NCBI GenBank assembly: GCA_944376225.1
Contig: CALWBZ010000076.1
Span: forward strand, 1-63,088
Origin: an uncultured Clostridia bacterium
GTDB lineage: Bacteria > Bacillota > Clostridia > Lachnospirales > Bianqueaceae
Direction of reading: 5' to 3'
Length of the DNA: 63,088 bases
The notes beneath the pieces are model-generated. The model saw nothing but the letters and a program-made list of their open reading frames with translations. It had not been told where the DNA came from and did no database searches. This document shows positions 28,241-36,872 of the stretch, piece by piece. Both the position numbers and the translations under genes were made by a program. Each line of letters opens with the position of its first letter. Within the stretch, counting starts at the first letter, position 1.

Positions 28241-29716
28241 TTATAAGTTGGTATATCCCATCAGGTATTCGTCCACGGCCGCCGCCGCGTCCCCGCCCTC
28301 CTTGAGGGCCCAGACCACGAGGCTCTGTCCCCGGCGAATGTCTCCGCAGGCAAAGAGACCGGGAATATCCGTCTGAAACTTCTCGGTTCTAACGCGCCCA
28401 CGCTCGTCGAGGAGGAGGTCGAAGGCCTCGGCCACATAGGATTGACAGCCTGTGAAGCCCGCCGCGATCAAAACCAGGTCCGCGCTCATCTCATATTCTT
28501 CCCCGGTGGGAATCATGAGGACGCGCCCGGTGGCGGGATCCGTTTGGGGTGTTAAGAGGGAGACGATGACGCCCCGCAGGCGTCCCTGTTCATCCTTCAA
28601 AAACTCCTTGACGGTCGATTGGTAACGCCTCGGGTCCTGCCCGAAGAGGGCTGAGGCTTCCTCCTGGCCGTAATCCGTCTTGAGAACGCGGGGCCATTCG
28701 GGCCAGGCGTTATCAGCGGCACGGTCCGTGGGCGGCGCGCTCATCATCTCCAGCTGGACGACCTCTTTACAGCCCTGGCGGATCGCCGTGGCGGTACAGT
28801 CGTTCCCCGTATCGCCGCCGCCGATGACCACCACCGATTTTCCCCGGGCGCTAATGGCCTTGCCGTCCGTCAACTCGGAGTCCAAAAGGCTCTTGGTCAC
28901 GCCGGAAAGATATTCCACGGCGAAGTGAATGCCCTGGGCGTCCCGGCCCGGGACATTCAGATCCCGGGGGTTTGAAGCGCCGCAGCAAAGCAGCACCGCG
29001 TCGTATCCGTCTAAGAGATCATCGGCCGCGACCTCTCGGCCCACGTCGGAACCAAGGACGAAGCGGACGCCTTCCTGCTCCATAATCTCTGTACGACGCC
29101 GAATGACTGCCTTATCCAGCTTCATGTTGGGGATGCCGTACATCAAGAGGCCGCCCGGCCGGTCGCTTCGCTCGTAGACGGTGACCTCGTGTCCCCTCTT
29201 GTTCAGCCAGTCCGCGGCGGAAAGCCCCGAGGGCCCGCTGCCGACGACAGCTACCTTCTTGCCGGTTCGGGCCGGAGGCGGCGCGGGACAGATCCAGCCG
29301 TTCTGATATCCGTTCTCGATGATCGAATACTCGTTTTCCCGAATCGAGACGGAGGCGTTCTGGAGTCCGCAGGTACAGGCGGCCTCGCAGGGGGCGGGGC
29401 AGACCCGGCCGGTAAACTCAGGAAAGCGGTTAGTTGAAAGGAGGCGGCGCAGGGCCAGCTCCCATTTTCCCTTAAAGATCAGGTCGTTCCACTCGGGAAT
29501 CATGTTGTGCAGCGGGCACCCGCTGACCATGCCCCCAAAGAGATAGCCGCTCTGGCAGAAGGGGACGCCGCAGTTCATGCAGCGAGCCCCTTGCAGCTGC
29601 TGTTCCTTTTGAGAGAGCATTCGATGAAACTCGTTATAATTTTCTACCCGCTCCCGGGGAGGGACCGCAGCGCTCACTTTTCGTTCATATTCCAGAAATC
29701 CGTCGATTTTTCCCAT
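28241..29716 (-). CDS. gltD: Glutamate synthase small subunit GltD
   Basis: A 491-residue NADPH-dependent FAD/Fe-S subunit that feeds electrons to GltB. The N-terminal cysteine clusters (ARCMNCGVPFCQ, GCPLHN, CPAPCEAACTCG) hold 4Fe-4S centres; VAVVGSGPSGLSAADWLNKR is the FAD site and VVVIGGGDTGNDC the NADPH site; the ACGDIRRGQSLVVWAL block near the C-terminus is typical. It follows gltB by 13 bases. Together they convert glutamine plus 2-oxoglutarate to two glutamates. Confidence 0.97.
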   Translation of the reverse strand: MGKIDGFLEYERKVSAAVPPRERVENYNEFHRMLSQKEQQLQGARCMNCGVPFCQSGYLFGGMVSGCPLHNMIPEWNDLIFKGKWELALRRLLSTNRFPEFTGRVCPAPCEAACTCGLQNASVSIRENEYSIIENGYQNGWICPAPPPARTGKKVAVVGSGPSGLSAADWLNKRGHEVTVYERSDRPGGLLMYGIPNMKLDKAVIRRRTEIMEQEGVRFVLGSDVGREVAADDLLDGYDAVLLCCGASNPRDLNVPGRDAQGIHFAVEYLSGVTKSLLDSELTDGKAISARGKSVVVIGGGDTGNDCTATAIRQGCKEVVQLEMMSAPPTDRAADNAWPEWPRVLKTDYGQEEASALFGQDPRRYQSTVKEFLKDEQGRLRGVIVSLLTPQTDPATGRVLMIPTGEEYEMSADLVLIAAGFTGCQSYVAEAFDLLLDERGRVRTEKFQTDIPGLFACGDIRRGQSLVVWALKEGGDAAAAVDEYLMGYTNL

Positions 29717-29729
29717 GATCCTCGCCTCC

Positions 29730-32700
29730 TCAATGATGGTTTTTCAGCGTATAGAAGGCTTCGATCTCCGCCTGCTCGCTGTCTAAGCCCTTTTCTTCCA
29801 TATGGATGATGGTGCGCAGCATATGATCGTAATCCCTGGGCAGCACCTTCTTAAACTTGCCGAGATAGGTGCCGAAATTCTCCAAAATCTCCTTGCCCCG
29901 GGCGCTTCCCGTGAGCCGTACGTGTTCCTCGATCAGGGATTTGATCGTCGCCACATCGTGCTTATGCTCCACGTTTTCCAGGCTCACCAGTTCTTTATTG
30001 ACCTTCTGATAGAAATCCCAGTCCTCATCCAGCACATAGGCGATCCCGCCGGACATGCCCGCGGCAAAGTTCTTGCCCGTGCGTCCCAAGATCACCACCG
30101 TACCGCCGGTCATATATTCGCAGCCGTGATCGCCCACGCCCTCTACGACGGCGGTGGCGCCGGAATTGCGGACGCAGAAGCGTTCTCCCGCCACGCCGCA
30201 GATGAAGGCCTTGCCGCTGGTGGCCCCATAGAGGGCCACGTTTCCCACGATGATGTTGTCGCAGGCGCGGTAGGAGGCGTCAGGGGCCGGATACAGAATC
30301 AGCTTGCCTCCGGAAAGCCCTTTGCCGAAATAATCGTTGCTGTCGCCTTGGAGGCTGAGGGTGAGGCCCTTGGGGATGAAGGCCCCAAAGCTCTGCCCGC
30401 CGCTTCCCGCGGCCTGGATCACATAGGTATCCTCCGCGAGGGTATTGCCGTACCGTCTGGTGATCTCGCTGCCGAAGATGCTGCCGAAGGCCCGGTGGGT
30501 GTTTTGGACTTTCAGGCGAAGAGCGGCGCTCTCCCCCTTATCCAGTGCTCCCCGGAGCTTTTTCAGAAGAACCTTCATGTCCGGCGTCTTCTCCAGACCA
30601 AAATGATAGACGGCCTCCGGCTCGAAGTGGATGTGTTCCTCCGAACTTGCCGGGCTAAAGAGGAGGGGAGAGATATCCACCCGGGAGGCGCGGCTGCCTT
30701 CGGAGAAGGCCTTCGGGCGCAGAAGATCCGTGCGTCCCACCAGTTCGGTCACCGTGCGCACACCGAGCCGGGCCATGTATTCCCGCAGCTCCTCGGCGAT
30801 GAAGAGCATGAAATTCTCCACGTACTCCGGCTTTCCCTTAAAGCGTTTGCGCAGCTCCGGGTTCTGGGTGGCGATGCCCACGGGGCAGGTATCCAGGTTG
30901 CAAACCCGCATCATGACACAGCCCATGGCCACCAGGGGGGCGGTGGCGAAGCCGAATTCTTCCGCTCCCAGGATGGCCGCCACGGCCACATCCCGGCCGC
31001 TCATGAGTTTCCCGTCCGTCTCCAGGCGCCCGCGGCTTCTAAGGCCGTTTAGGATCAGCGTTTGATGGGCCTCCGCCAGGCCCAGCTCCCAGGGAAGTCC
31101 CGCGTTGTGGATGCTGGTGCGGGGGGCGGCGCCCGTTCCGCCGTCGCAGCCGGAGATCAGGATGACCTGGGCTCCCGCCTTGGCCACGCCCGCCGCGATG
31201 GTGCCGACGCCGGCTTCGCTCACCAGCTTCACGCTGATGCGGGCATGGCGGTTGGCGTTCTTGAGATCGTAGATCAATTCCGCCAGATCCTCGATGGAAT
31301 AGATGTCGTGGTGGGGCGGCGGAGAGATCAGGCTCACGCCGGTGGTGGAGTGCCTCGTCTTAGCGATCCAGGGATACACCTTATTGCCGGGGAGCTGTCC
31401 GCCCTCGCCGGGCTTGGCCCCCTGGGCCATCTTGATCTGGATCTCCTCGGCGCTGGCCAGGTACTGGCTGGTCACGCCGAAACGGCCGCTGGCCACCTGC
31501 TTGATGGCGCTGCACCGGTTAGGTTCGCCGGGGCGCGCCATCATACGCTCCGGATCCTCCCCGCCCTCGCCGGTATTGCTTTTGGCGTGGAGGTTGTTCA
31601 TGGCGATCGCCAGGGTCTCGTGGGCCTCCTTGGAGATGGAGCCGTAGCTCATGGCCCCCGTCTTAAAGCGTTTCACGATCTCCGTGGCCGGTTCCACCTC
31701 GGACAGGGGGATGCCTCCGTCCTCGGGATAATGAAATTCCAGGAGGCTGCGCAGATGCATGGCGGAATGATTCTCCTCATCCACCCGCTTGGTATATTGC
31801 AAAAACAAGTCGTAATCCTTCTGCCACACGGATTGCTGTAAAAGATGAATCGTGGCCGGATTATACAGATGGGCCTCTTTACCGCTGCGGAACTTATGCT
31901 GTCCTCCGCTTTCCAGGGCCATGTTCGTATCCAGCCCCAGCGGGTCGAAGGCCTGTTGATGGCGGTACTCGATATCCGCCTGGATATCCGCCATAGAAAG
32001 GCCGCCGATGCGGGATACGGTATTGGTAAAATATCGGTCGATCACATCCGGGTCGATGCCGACGGCCTCGAAGATCTGGCTGCCCTGATAGCTCTGGATC
32101 GTCGAGATGCCCATCTTCGAGGCGATCTTGACGATACCGTGCAATACGGCGTCGTTATAGTCGTTTACGGCGGCATAGTAATCCTTTTCCAAAAGCCCCT
32201 GACGGATCAGGTCGCGAATGGTCTCCTGGGCCAGATAGGGATGGACGGCGCAGGCGCCGTAGCCTAAGAGGGCGGCGAAGTGGTGTACTTCCCTGGGCTC
32301 CGCGGATTCCAGGATGAGGGAGACCGCGGTGCGCTTCTTGGTACGCACCAGATACTTGGACACGGCGGAAACCGCGAGCAAACTGGGAATCGCCACATGG
32401 TACTCGTCGATGTCCCGGTCGGAGAGGATTAGGATGTTAAACCCGTCCCGATAGGCTCGGTCCACTTCCAGGAACAGACGGTCGATGGCCTTCTCCAGGC
32501 TGGTGTTCTTGTAGTAGGTGATGGGGATCACCCGAGAACGGAAACCGGGCTCATCCAGATGCCGCAGCTTCAGCAGGTCGGTCTCGGTGAGAATCGGGTT
32601 GCGGATTTGCAGCATCCGGCAGTTTTCCGGCTTTTCCTCCAAAAGGTTTCCGTGAGTGCCCAGATACACATGGGTGGAGGTGACGATCTCCTCCCGGATG

Positions 32701-34283
32701 GCGTCGATGGGCGGATTGGTGACCTGGGCAAACATTTGCTTAAAATAAGAGAAGAGCAGGGGATGACGTTCGCTCAGGACGGCCAGGGGCGTATCGTCTC
32801 CCATGGCGCCCACGGGATCGTTTCCCGTCAGGGCCATGGGCAGGATCGTATCCATCACGTCCTCGTAACGGTAGCCGAAGGCCTTCTGCAGCCGGATCCG
32901 CTCGTCCTCCGCGTATTGGGGCACGGGCTCATTGGGAATCTTCAGATCTTTTAGGTGGATCAGGCTCTTATCCAGCCATTCGCCGTAGGGCTGACGGGAG
33001 GCGTAAAACTCCTTGAGTTCGTCGTCTTCGATGATACGGCCCCGCGCGGTGTCCACCAGGAGCATCTTGCCGGGGCGCAGCCGGTCCTTGCGCAGAACCA
33101 GAGACTCCGGGATGTCCAAAACGCCCACTTCGCTGGAGAGGATGAGGCGTCCGTCCGTGGTGACGATATAGCGGCTGGGCCGCAGGCCGTTACGGTCCAG
33201 GACGGCGCCCATGACGTCCCCGTCACTGAAGAGAATGGAGGCAGGACCGTCCCAGGGCTCCATCATCGTGGCATAGTATTGATAAAAGTCCCGCTTCTTT
33301 CGGCTCATGTTCTCGTCGTTGGACCAGGGCTCGGGAATGGTGATCATTACGGCCAGGGGCAGATCCATGCCGTTCATCATCATGAACTCCAGCACGTTAT
33401 CCAGCATGGCGGAGTCGCTGCCGTCCTGGCGCACGATGGGCAGGATCTTCAGCATGTCGTCCTTCAGATAGCTGCCGGAGATCGTCTCCTCCCGGGCCAG
33501 CATCAGATCCACGTTGCCCCGAATCGTGTTGATCTCCCCGTTATGGAGGATCAGGCGGTTGGGATGGGCGCGCATCCAGCTGGGATTCGTGTTGGTAGAG
33601 AACCGGCTGTGTACCATGCCGATGGCAGACTCATAGTCCGGATCCTGAAGATCCGGATAGAACCGGCGGAGTTCTCCCACCAGAAACATCCCCTTGTAGA
33701 CGATGGTTCGGCTGGAGAGGCTGGCCACGTAGGAAGAATTGCCCTGTTCAAAGACCCGGCGCACCACATAGAGGCGTCGGTCGAAGGCCGCGCCGCTTGG
33801 GACGTCCTCGGGCTTCTCGATGAAGCATTGCCAGATGCTGGGCATGCAGTCCAGGGCCTTGGCGCCCAGAACTCCGGGACATACGGGCACGGGCCGCCAG
33901 CCCAAGAAGCGCAGCCCCTCCTTACGGGTAATCAGTTCAAACATCTTCATGGCCTGACGCCTGGCGTATTCCTCTTGGGGAAAGAAGAACATGCCCACGC
34001 CGTAAGAACGTTCCTCTCCCAGGCTGATGCCGCATTCCGGGCATACCTTCGAGAAGAAACGGTGGCTGATCTGCAGCAGGATACCCACGCCGTCTCCGGT
34101 CTTGCCGTCGGCGTCCTTTCCGGCCCGGTGTTCCAGATTTTCTACAATGTGCAGGGCGTCGTCCACGGTCTTGTGGGATTTTTGTCCTTTAATATCCACA
34201 ACCGCGCCGATACCGCAGTTGTCGTGTTCAAAACGGGGGTCGTAGAGTCCCGATGGGGGGAAGGGTTGTTGGCAGGGTGACAT
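29730..34283 (-). CDS. gltB: Glutamate synthase large subunit GltB
   Basis: A 1517-residue enzyme. ATG 34283 is chosen because AAAGGAG lies eight bases upstream; a longer frame to 34406 runs back into the terminator and glnN. The mature nucleophile is C23 (HDNCGIGAVVD) of the class II glutamine amidotransferase domain, following a short propeptide. The central and FMN-binding synthase domains follow, with GGTGAAPRTS and the 3Fe-4S site CNLDTCPVGIATQ, then the C-terminal beta-helix. It uses ammonia released from glutamine to aminate 2-oxoglutarate. It lies between glnN and gltD, with an intrinsic terminator in the glnN-gltB gap. Confidence 0.98.
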   Translation of the reverse strand: MSPCQQPFPPSGLYDPRFEHDNCGIGAVVDIKGQKSHKTVDDALHIVENLEHRAGKDADGKTGDGVGILLQISHRFFSKVCPECGISLGEERSYGVGMFFFPQEEYARRQAMKMFELITRKEGLRFLGWRPVPVCPGVLGAKALDCMPSIWQCFIEKPEDVPSGAAFDRRLYVVRRVFEQGNSSYVASLSSRTIVYKGMFLVGELRRFYPDLQDPDYESAIGMVHSRFSTNTNPSWMRAHPNRLILHNGEINTIRGNVDLMLAREETISGSYLKDDMLKILPIVRQDGSDSAMLDNVLEFMMMNGMDLPLAVMITIPEPWSNDENMSRKKRDFYQYYATMMEPWDGPASILFSDGDVMGAVLDRNGLRPSRYIVTTDGRLILSSEVGVLDIPESLVLRKDRLRPGKMLLVDTARGRIIEDDELKEFYASRQPYGEWLDKSLIHLKDLKIPNEPVPQYAEDERIRLQKAFGYRYEDVMDTILPMALTGNDPVGAMGDDTPLAVLSERHPLLFSYFKQMFAQVTNPPIDAIREEIVTSTHVYLGTHGNLLEEKPENCRMLQIRNPILTETDLLKLRHLDEPGFRSRVIPITYYKNTSLEKAIDRLFLEVDRAYRDGFNILILSDRDIDEYHVAIPSLLAVSAVSKYLVRTKKRTAVSLILESAEPREVHHFAALLGYGACAVHPYLAQETIRDLIRQGLLEKDYYAAVNDYNDAVLHGIVKIASKMGISTIQSYQGSQIFEAVGIDPDVIDRYFTNTVSRIGGLSMADIQADIEYRHQQAFDPLGLDTNMALESGGQHKFRSGKEAHLYNPATIHLLQQSVWQKDYDLFLQYTKRVDEENHSAMHLRSLLEFHYPEDGGIPLSEVEPATEIVKRFKTGAMSYGSISKEAHETLAIAMNNLHAKSNTGEGGEDPERMMARPGEPNRCSAIKQVASGRFGVTSQYLASAEEIQIKMAQGAKPGEGGQLPGNKVYPWIAKTRHSTTGVSLISPPPHHDIYSIEDLAELIYDLKNANRHARISVKLVSEAGVGTIAAGVAKAGAQVILISGCDGGTGAAPRTSIHNAGLPWELGLAEAHQTLILNGLRSRGRLETDGKLMSGRDVAVAAILGAEEFGFATAPLVAMGCVMMRVCNLDTCPVGIATQNPELRKRFKGKPEYVENFMLFIAEELREYMARLGVRTVTELVGRTDLLRPKAFSEGSRASRVDISPLLFSPASSEEHIHFEPEAVYHFGLEKTPDMKVLLKKLRGALDKGESAALRLKVQNTHRAFGSIFGSEITRRYGNTLAEDTYVIQAAGSGGQSFGAFIPKGLTLSLQGDSNDYFGKGLSGGKLILYPAPDASYRACDNIIVGNVALYGATSGKAFICGVAGERFCVRNSGATAVVEGVGDHGCEYMTGGTVVILGRTGKNFAAGMSGGIAYVLDEDWDFYQKVNKELVSLENVEHKHDVATIKSLIEEHVRLTGSARGKEILENFGTYLGKFKKVLPRDYDHMLRTIIHMEEKGLDSEQAEIEAFYTLKNHH

Positions 34284-34310
34284 ACTATCGCTCCTTTGCT
34301 GTATATGGAT

Positions 34311-34335
34311 AAAAAGGGAAGCCGTGAGGCTTCCC
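34311..34335 (-). terminator. Intrinsic terminator between glnN and gltB
   Basis: Minus strand gggaagcc, four-base loop, ggcttccc, then five T. It sits in the gltB leader, 28 bases before the gltB start, so it reduces or regulates read-through from glnN. No AAAGGC hairpin precedes it. Confidence 0.9.
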
Positions 34336-34363
34336 ACAAAACAAGGAAAATAAAACAGAAAGA

Positions 34364-36472
34364 TTATAGAGAGAATAGCAACTCCATATAGGAGGGGAAT
34401 GGCCAATATTCATCGGCAATCATGCCTTCCGCGTGGACCGAGGCGGCCCGGAGAAGATCCATGTCCGCAAGCACCGTATCCCGGTAGAAGCAGGCGCGTT
34501 CGGTCACGTCCTGCACAGCCTCGGCCTTCTCCACATCCTGGCTAAGGGTCTTAAGGGCGGCGTATATCTGTGCGCTGTCCTTTGCCAGGGCCGTCGCGGT
34601 CTCCGTCTCGAAGGTACAGTCTATGGCGTCGCAAAGAGCCTTCTTATCCAGCGCCGCGGAGGCCAGCTGGGTGCTGTAAGCGGACAGCGCCGGCAGGATC
34701 TGCTTCTCGGCCATATCCTTCATGGTGAGGGCCTCGATATGCAGCTTCTTAGAATATTCTTCCATGAAGATCTCGTAGCGCGACTGCAGTTCTCGTTCGG
34801 TAAAGATCTTGTGCTTAAAGAAAAGGGCTTTGTTCTTATCGGCGATGAAATAGGGCATCGCGTCGGCGGTGGTCTTTAGGTTGAGCAGGCCGCGTCTTTC
34901 GGCTTCCACGACCCAATCCTCAGAATACCCGTCTCCGTTGAAAATAATGCGCTTATGTTCCTTGATGACGCGGCAGATCAGGCTGTGAATAGCCTCGTTC
35001 TGATCCGCGGCCCCCTCTAACTCATCGGCGAACCGGGAGAGTTCCTCGGCGACGATGGTATTGAGGATGATGTTGGGACCGGCGATGGAAGAAGCAGAAC
35101 CCAGCATGCGGAACTCGAATTTATTGCCCGTAAAGGCGAAGGGGGAGGTGCGGTTGCGGTCCGTCGTATCCTTGGGGAAACGGGGCAGCACGTGTACGCC
35201 GACCTTTAGTTCCGATTTGTCCGCCGGATCTAGGGGCGCGCCCTCCTCGATGGATTTTAAGATCGCGGTCAGTTCATCGCCCAGGAAGATGGAGATGATG
35301 GCCGGAGGGGCTTCGTTCGCGCCCAGACGGTGATCGTTGCCCGCGGAAGCCACGGACACCCGCAGAAGATCCTGGTACTCATCCACCGCCTTGATGACGG
35401 CCATGAGGAAGAGCAGGAACTGAGCGTTCTCACTGGGAGAATCGCCGGGCTCCAGGAGGTTGTCGCCCGTATTGGTGGACAGGGACCAGTTGTTATGCTT
35501 GCCGCTGCCGTTGATGCCTTCAAAGGGTTTCTCGTGCAGCAGGCAGACCAGCCCATGCCTTTCCGCCACCTTCTTCATGATCTCCATGGTGAGCTGATTA
35601 TGATCCGTAGCCAGGTTCGTGTTGGTAAAGACGGGAGCCAGCTCGTGCTGAGAAGGCGCCACCTCGTTATGCTCCGTCTTGGCAAAGACGCCCAACTTCC
35701 ACAATTCTTCGTTCAGATCCTGCATGTAGGCCTGCACCTTGGGTTTGATGGAGCCGAAGTAATGATCTTCCAGCTCCTGACCCTTGGGGGGCAGGGCGCC
35801 GAACAGGGTACGGCCACAGAGCAGCAAGTCTTCCCGCTGCATGAACAGGTCCTTATCCACAAGGAAATACTCCTGCTCCGGTCCCACGGTGGAGGTGACG
35901 CGGGTGGCTTCGGTGTTTCCCAAGATAGCAAGCAGCCGCAGGGCTTCCCGGTTCAGCGCTTCCATGGAACGCAGCAGGGGCGTTTTCTTATCCAGCGCGT
36001 CCCCGCCGTAAGAATAGAAGACGGTGGGAATATATAAGGTGTTATCCCGTACAAAGGCGTAGGAGGTAGGATCCCAGGCGGTGTAGCCTCTGGCCTCGAA
36101 GGTGGCGCGCAATCCGCCGGAGGGGAAGCTCGAGGCGTCGGGTTCTCCCTTCACCAGTTCCTTGCCGGAAAACTCCATAATGACCTTATCGGGGCCGCAG
36201 GGGCTCAGGAAGCTGTCGTGCTTCTCGGCGGTAACGCCGGTCAGGGGCTGGAACCAATGGGTAAAATGGGTGGCTCCCTTCTCGATCGCCCAGTCTTTCA
36301 TGGCGTTGGCGATGATACTGGCCGCGCTGGGATCCAGCTTTTTGCCAAGTTCCATGGTTCTCTTCAGGGAACGGTAGGCTTCTTTCGGCAGACGCTCCTT
36401 CATGACGGCGTCATTAAAAACCATGCTTCCAAAGTATTCGGGAATGTGACCCACACGGGAATTCATGCTCAT
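34364..36472 (-). CDS. glnN: Glutamine synthetase type III
   Basis: A 702-residue GSIII, the long class found in Bacteroides, cyanobacteria and clostridia. The start at 36472 follows gcgaggacctttcct; the frame upstream lies in the terminator and promoter. The GSIII-specific N-terminal part ([20 protein letters not shown]) precedes the catalytic core with FSFPSGG-type, [35 protein letters not shown] and [16 protein letters not shown] blocks. It makes glutamine from glutamate, ammonium and ATP as a dodecamer. It is transcribed divergently from glnA and upstream of gltB-gltD, and its leader carries the AAAGGC attenuator. Confidence 0.97.
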   Translation of the reverse strand: MSMNSRVGHIPEYFGSMVFNDAVMKERLPKEAYRSLKRTMELGKKLDPSAASIIANAMKDWAIEKGATHFTHWFQPLTGVTAEKHDSFLSPCGPDKVIMEFSGKELVKGEPDASSFPSGGLRATFEARGYTAWDPTSYAFVRDNTLYIPTVFYSYGGDALDKKTPLLRSMEALNREALRLLAILGNTEATRVTSTVGPEQEYFLVDKDLFMQREDLLLCGRTLFGALPPKGQELEDHYFGSIKPKVQAYMQDLNEELWKLGVFAKTEHNEVAPSQHELAPVFTNTNLATDHNQLTMEIMKKVAERHGLVCLLHEKPFEGINGSGKHNNWSLSTNTGDNLLEPGDSPSENAQFLLFLMAVIKAVDEYQDLLRVSVASAGNDHRLGANEAPPAIISIFLGDELTAILKSIEEGAPLDPADKSELKVGVHVLPRFPKDTTDRNRTSPFAFTGNKFEFRMLGSASSIAGPNIILNTIVAEELSRFADELEGAADQNEAIHSLICRVIKEHKRIIFNGDGYSEDWVVEAERRGLLNLKTTADAMPYFIADKNKALFFKHKIFTERELQSRYEIFMEEYSKKLHIEALTMKDMAEKQILPALSAYSTQLASAALDKKALCDAIDCTFETETATALAKDSAQIYAALKTLSQDVEKAEAVQDVTERACFYRDTVLADMDLLRAASVHAEGMIADEYWPFPSYMELLFSL

Positions 36473-36507
36473 AGGAAAGGTCCTCGCTTTCTGGATGAAA
36501 TTCAACA

Positions 36508-36564
36508 GAAAAAGCGCCGCGGAAAAAAGTGAAAGAATCACTTTGTTCTGCGGCGCCTTTGCCG
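36508..36564 (-). promoter_or_regulatory. glnN leader: AAAGGC hairpin and competing terminator (ANTAR-type attenuator)
   Basis: On the minus strand, CGGC-AAAGGC-GCCG (36564-36551) forms a hairpin with a hexaloop having A1 and G4. The same bases from AAAGGCGCCGC (36560-36550) pair with GCGGCGCTTTT (36520-36510) to make an 11-bp terminator with an inner AAAGTG/CACTTT stem and a T-run. The two structures exclude each other. A1 and G4 hexaloops are the known recognition feature of ANTAR antiterminator proteins; binding is inferred. Confidence 0.8.
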
Positions 36565-36574
36565 TGATAACCTC

Positions 36575-36603
36575 ATTATAGGAGGATCCTGCCCGATTGT
36601 CAA
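36575..36603 (-). promoter_or_regulatory. Perfect consensus promoter of glnN
   Basis: Minus strand TTGACA (36603-36598), 17-base spacer, TATAAT (36580-36575). Confidence 0.92.
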
Positions 36604-36608
36604 GGATT

Positions 36609-36639
36609 TTTTGCAAGAAATTTTTTGAAACTTGCAAAA
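36609..36639. repeat. Inverted repeat between the divergent glnN and glnA promoters
   Basis: ttttgcaag (36609-36617) and its exact complement cttgcaaaa (36631-36639), 13-base spacer, directly upstream of the glnN -35 box. Two more TGCAA words lie at 36693 and 36706. The remainder of the gap between glnN and glnA holds the two promoters and leaders described separately. Confidence 0.65.
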
Positions 36640-36724
36640 TTGGGGCTGTATCCTAAAAATAGCCTGTCATTTCATGTCCGTTTTGGAAGATGTGCAACAA
36701 TAAGCTGCAAAATGAAAAAAGTGA

Positions 36725-36753
36725 TTGACACCGAAGGCCGAACATACTATAAT
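36725..36753 (+). promoter_or_regulatory. Perfect consensus promoter of the glnA operon
   Basis: TTGACA (36725-36730), 17-base spacer, TATAAT (36748-36753). Confidence 0.92.
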
Positions 36754-36763
36754 ATAGAACGGT

Positions 36764-36850
36764 GAACAAAGGCGTTCGCGGGAGGTCATCCCCCTTTTCT
36801 TATAGAGATGAGAAAGGACGGAAGGGGCTTTCCTGTGGACGCTTTATTTG
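36764..36850 (+). promoter_or_regulatory. glnA leader: AAAGGC hairpin and competing terminator (ANTAR-type attenuator)
   Basis: GAAC-AAAGGC-GTTC (36764-36777), extendable by two pairs, has the same loop as the glnN and amt leaders. Bases AAGGCGTTC (36769-36777) can instead pair with GGACGCTTT (36837-36845), giving a long terminator-like stem followed by a T-rich stretch to 36850, with smaller hairpins inside. The T-run is interrupted, so this terminator is weaker than the other two. Confidence 0.7.
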
Positions 36851-36872
36851 TATACAAAAGGGGGAGATGGCA

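Noticed and set aside
29802..34280. Several long plus-strand frames (up to 441 codons) opposite gltB
   Set aside because: They mirror the codon pattern of gltB, lack ribosome sites and show no domain.
32955..34280. T-box or metabolite riboswitch in the leaders
   Set aside because: The gaps are short, and no T-box sequence or known riboswitch core was recognised; only hairpin-terminator pairs are present.
34284..34363. Possible AAAGGC attenuator before gltB
   Set aside because: The only similar word is AAAGGAG, which is the gltB ribosome site; the terminator there has no competing hairpin.
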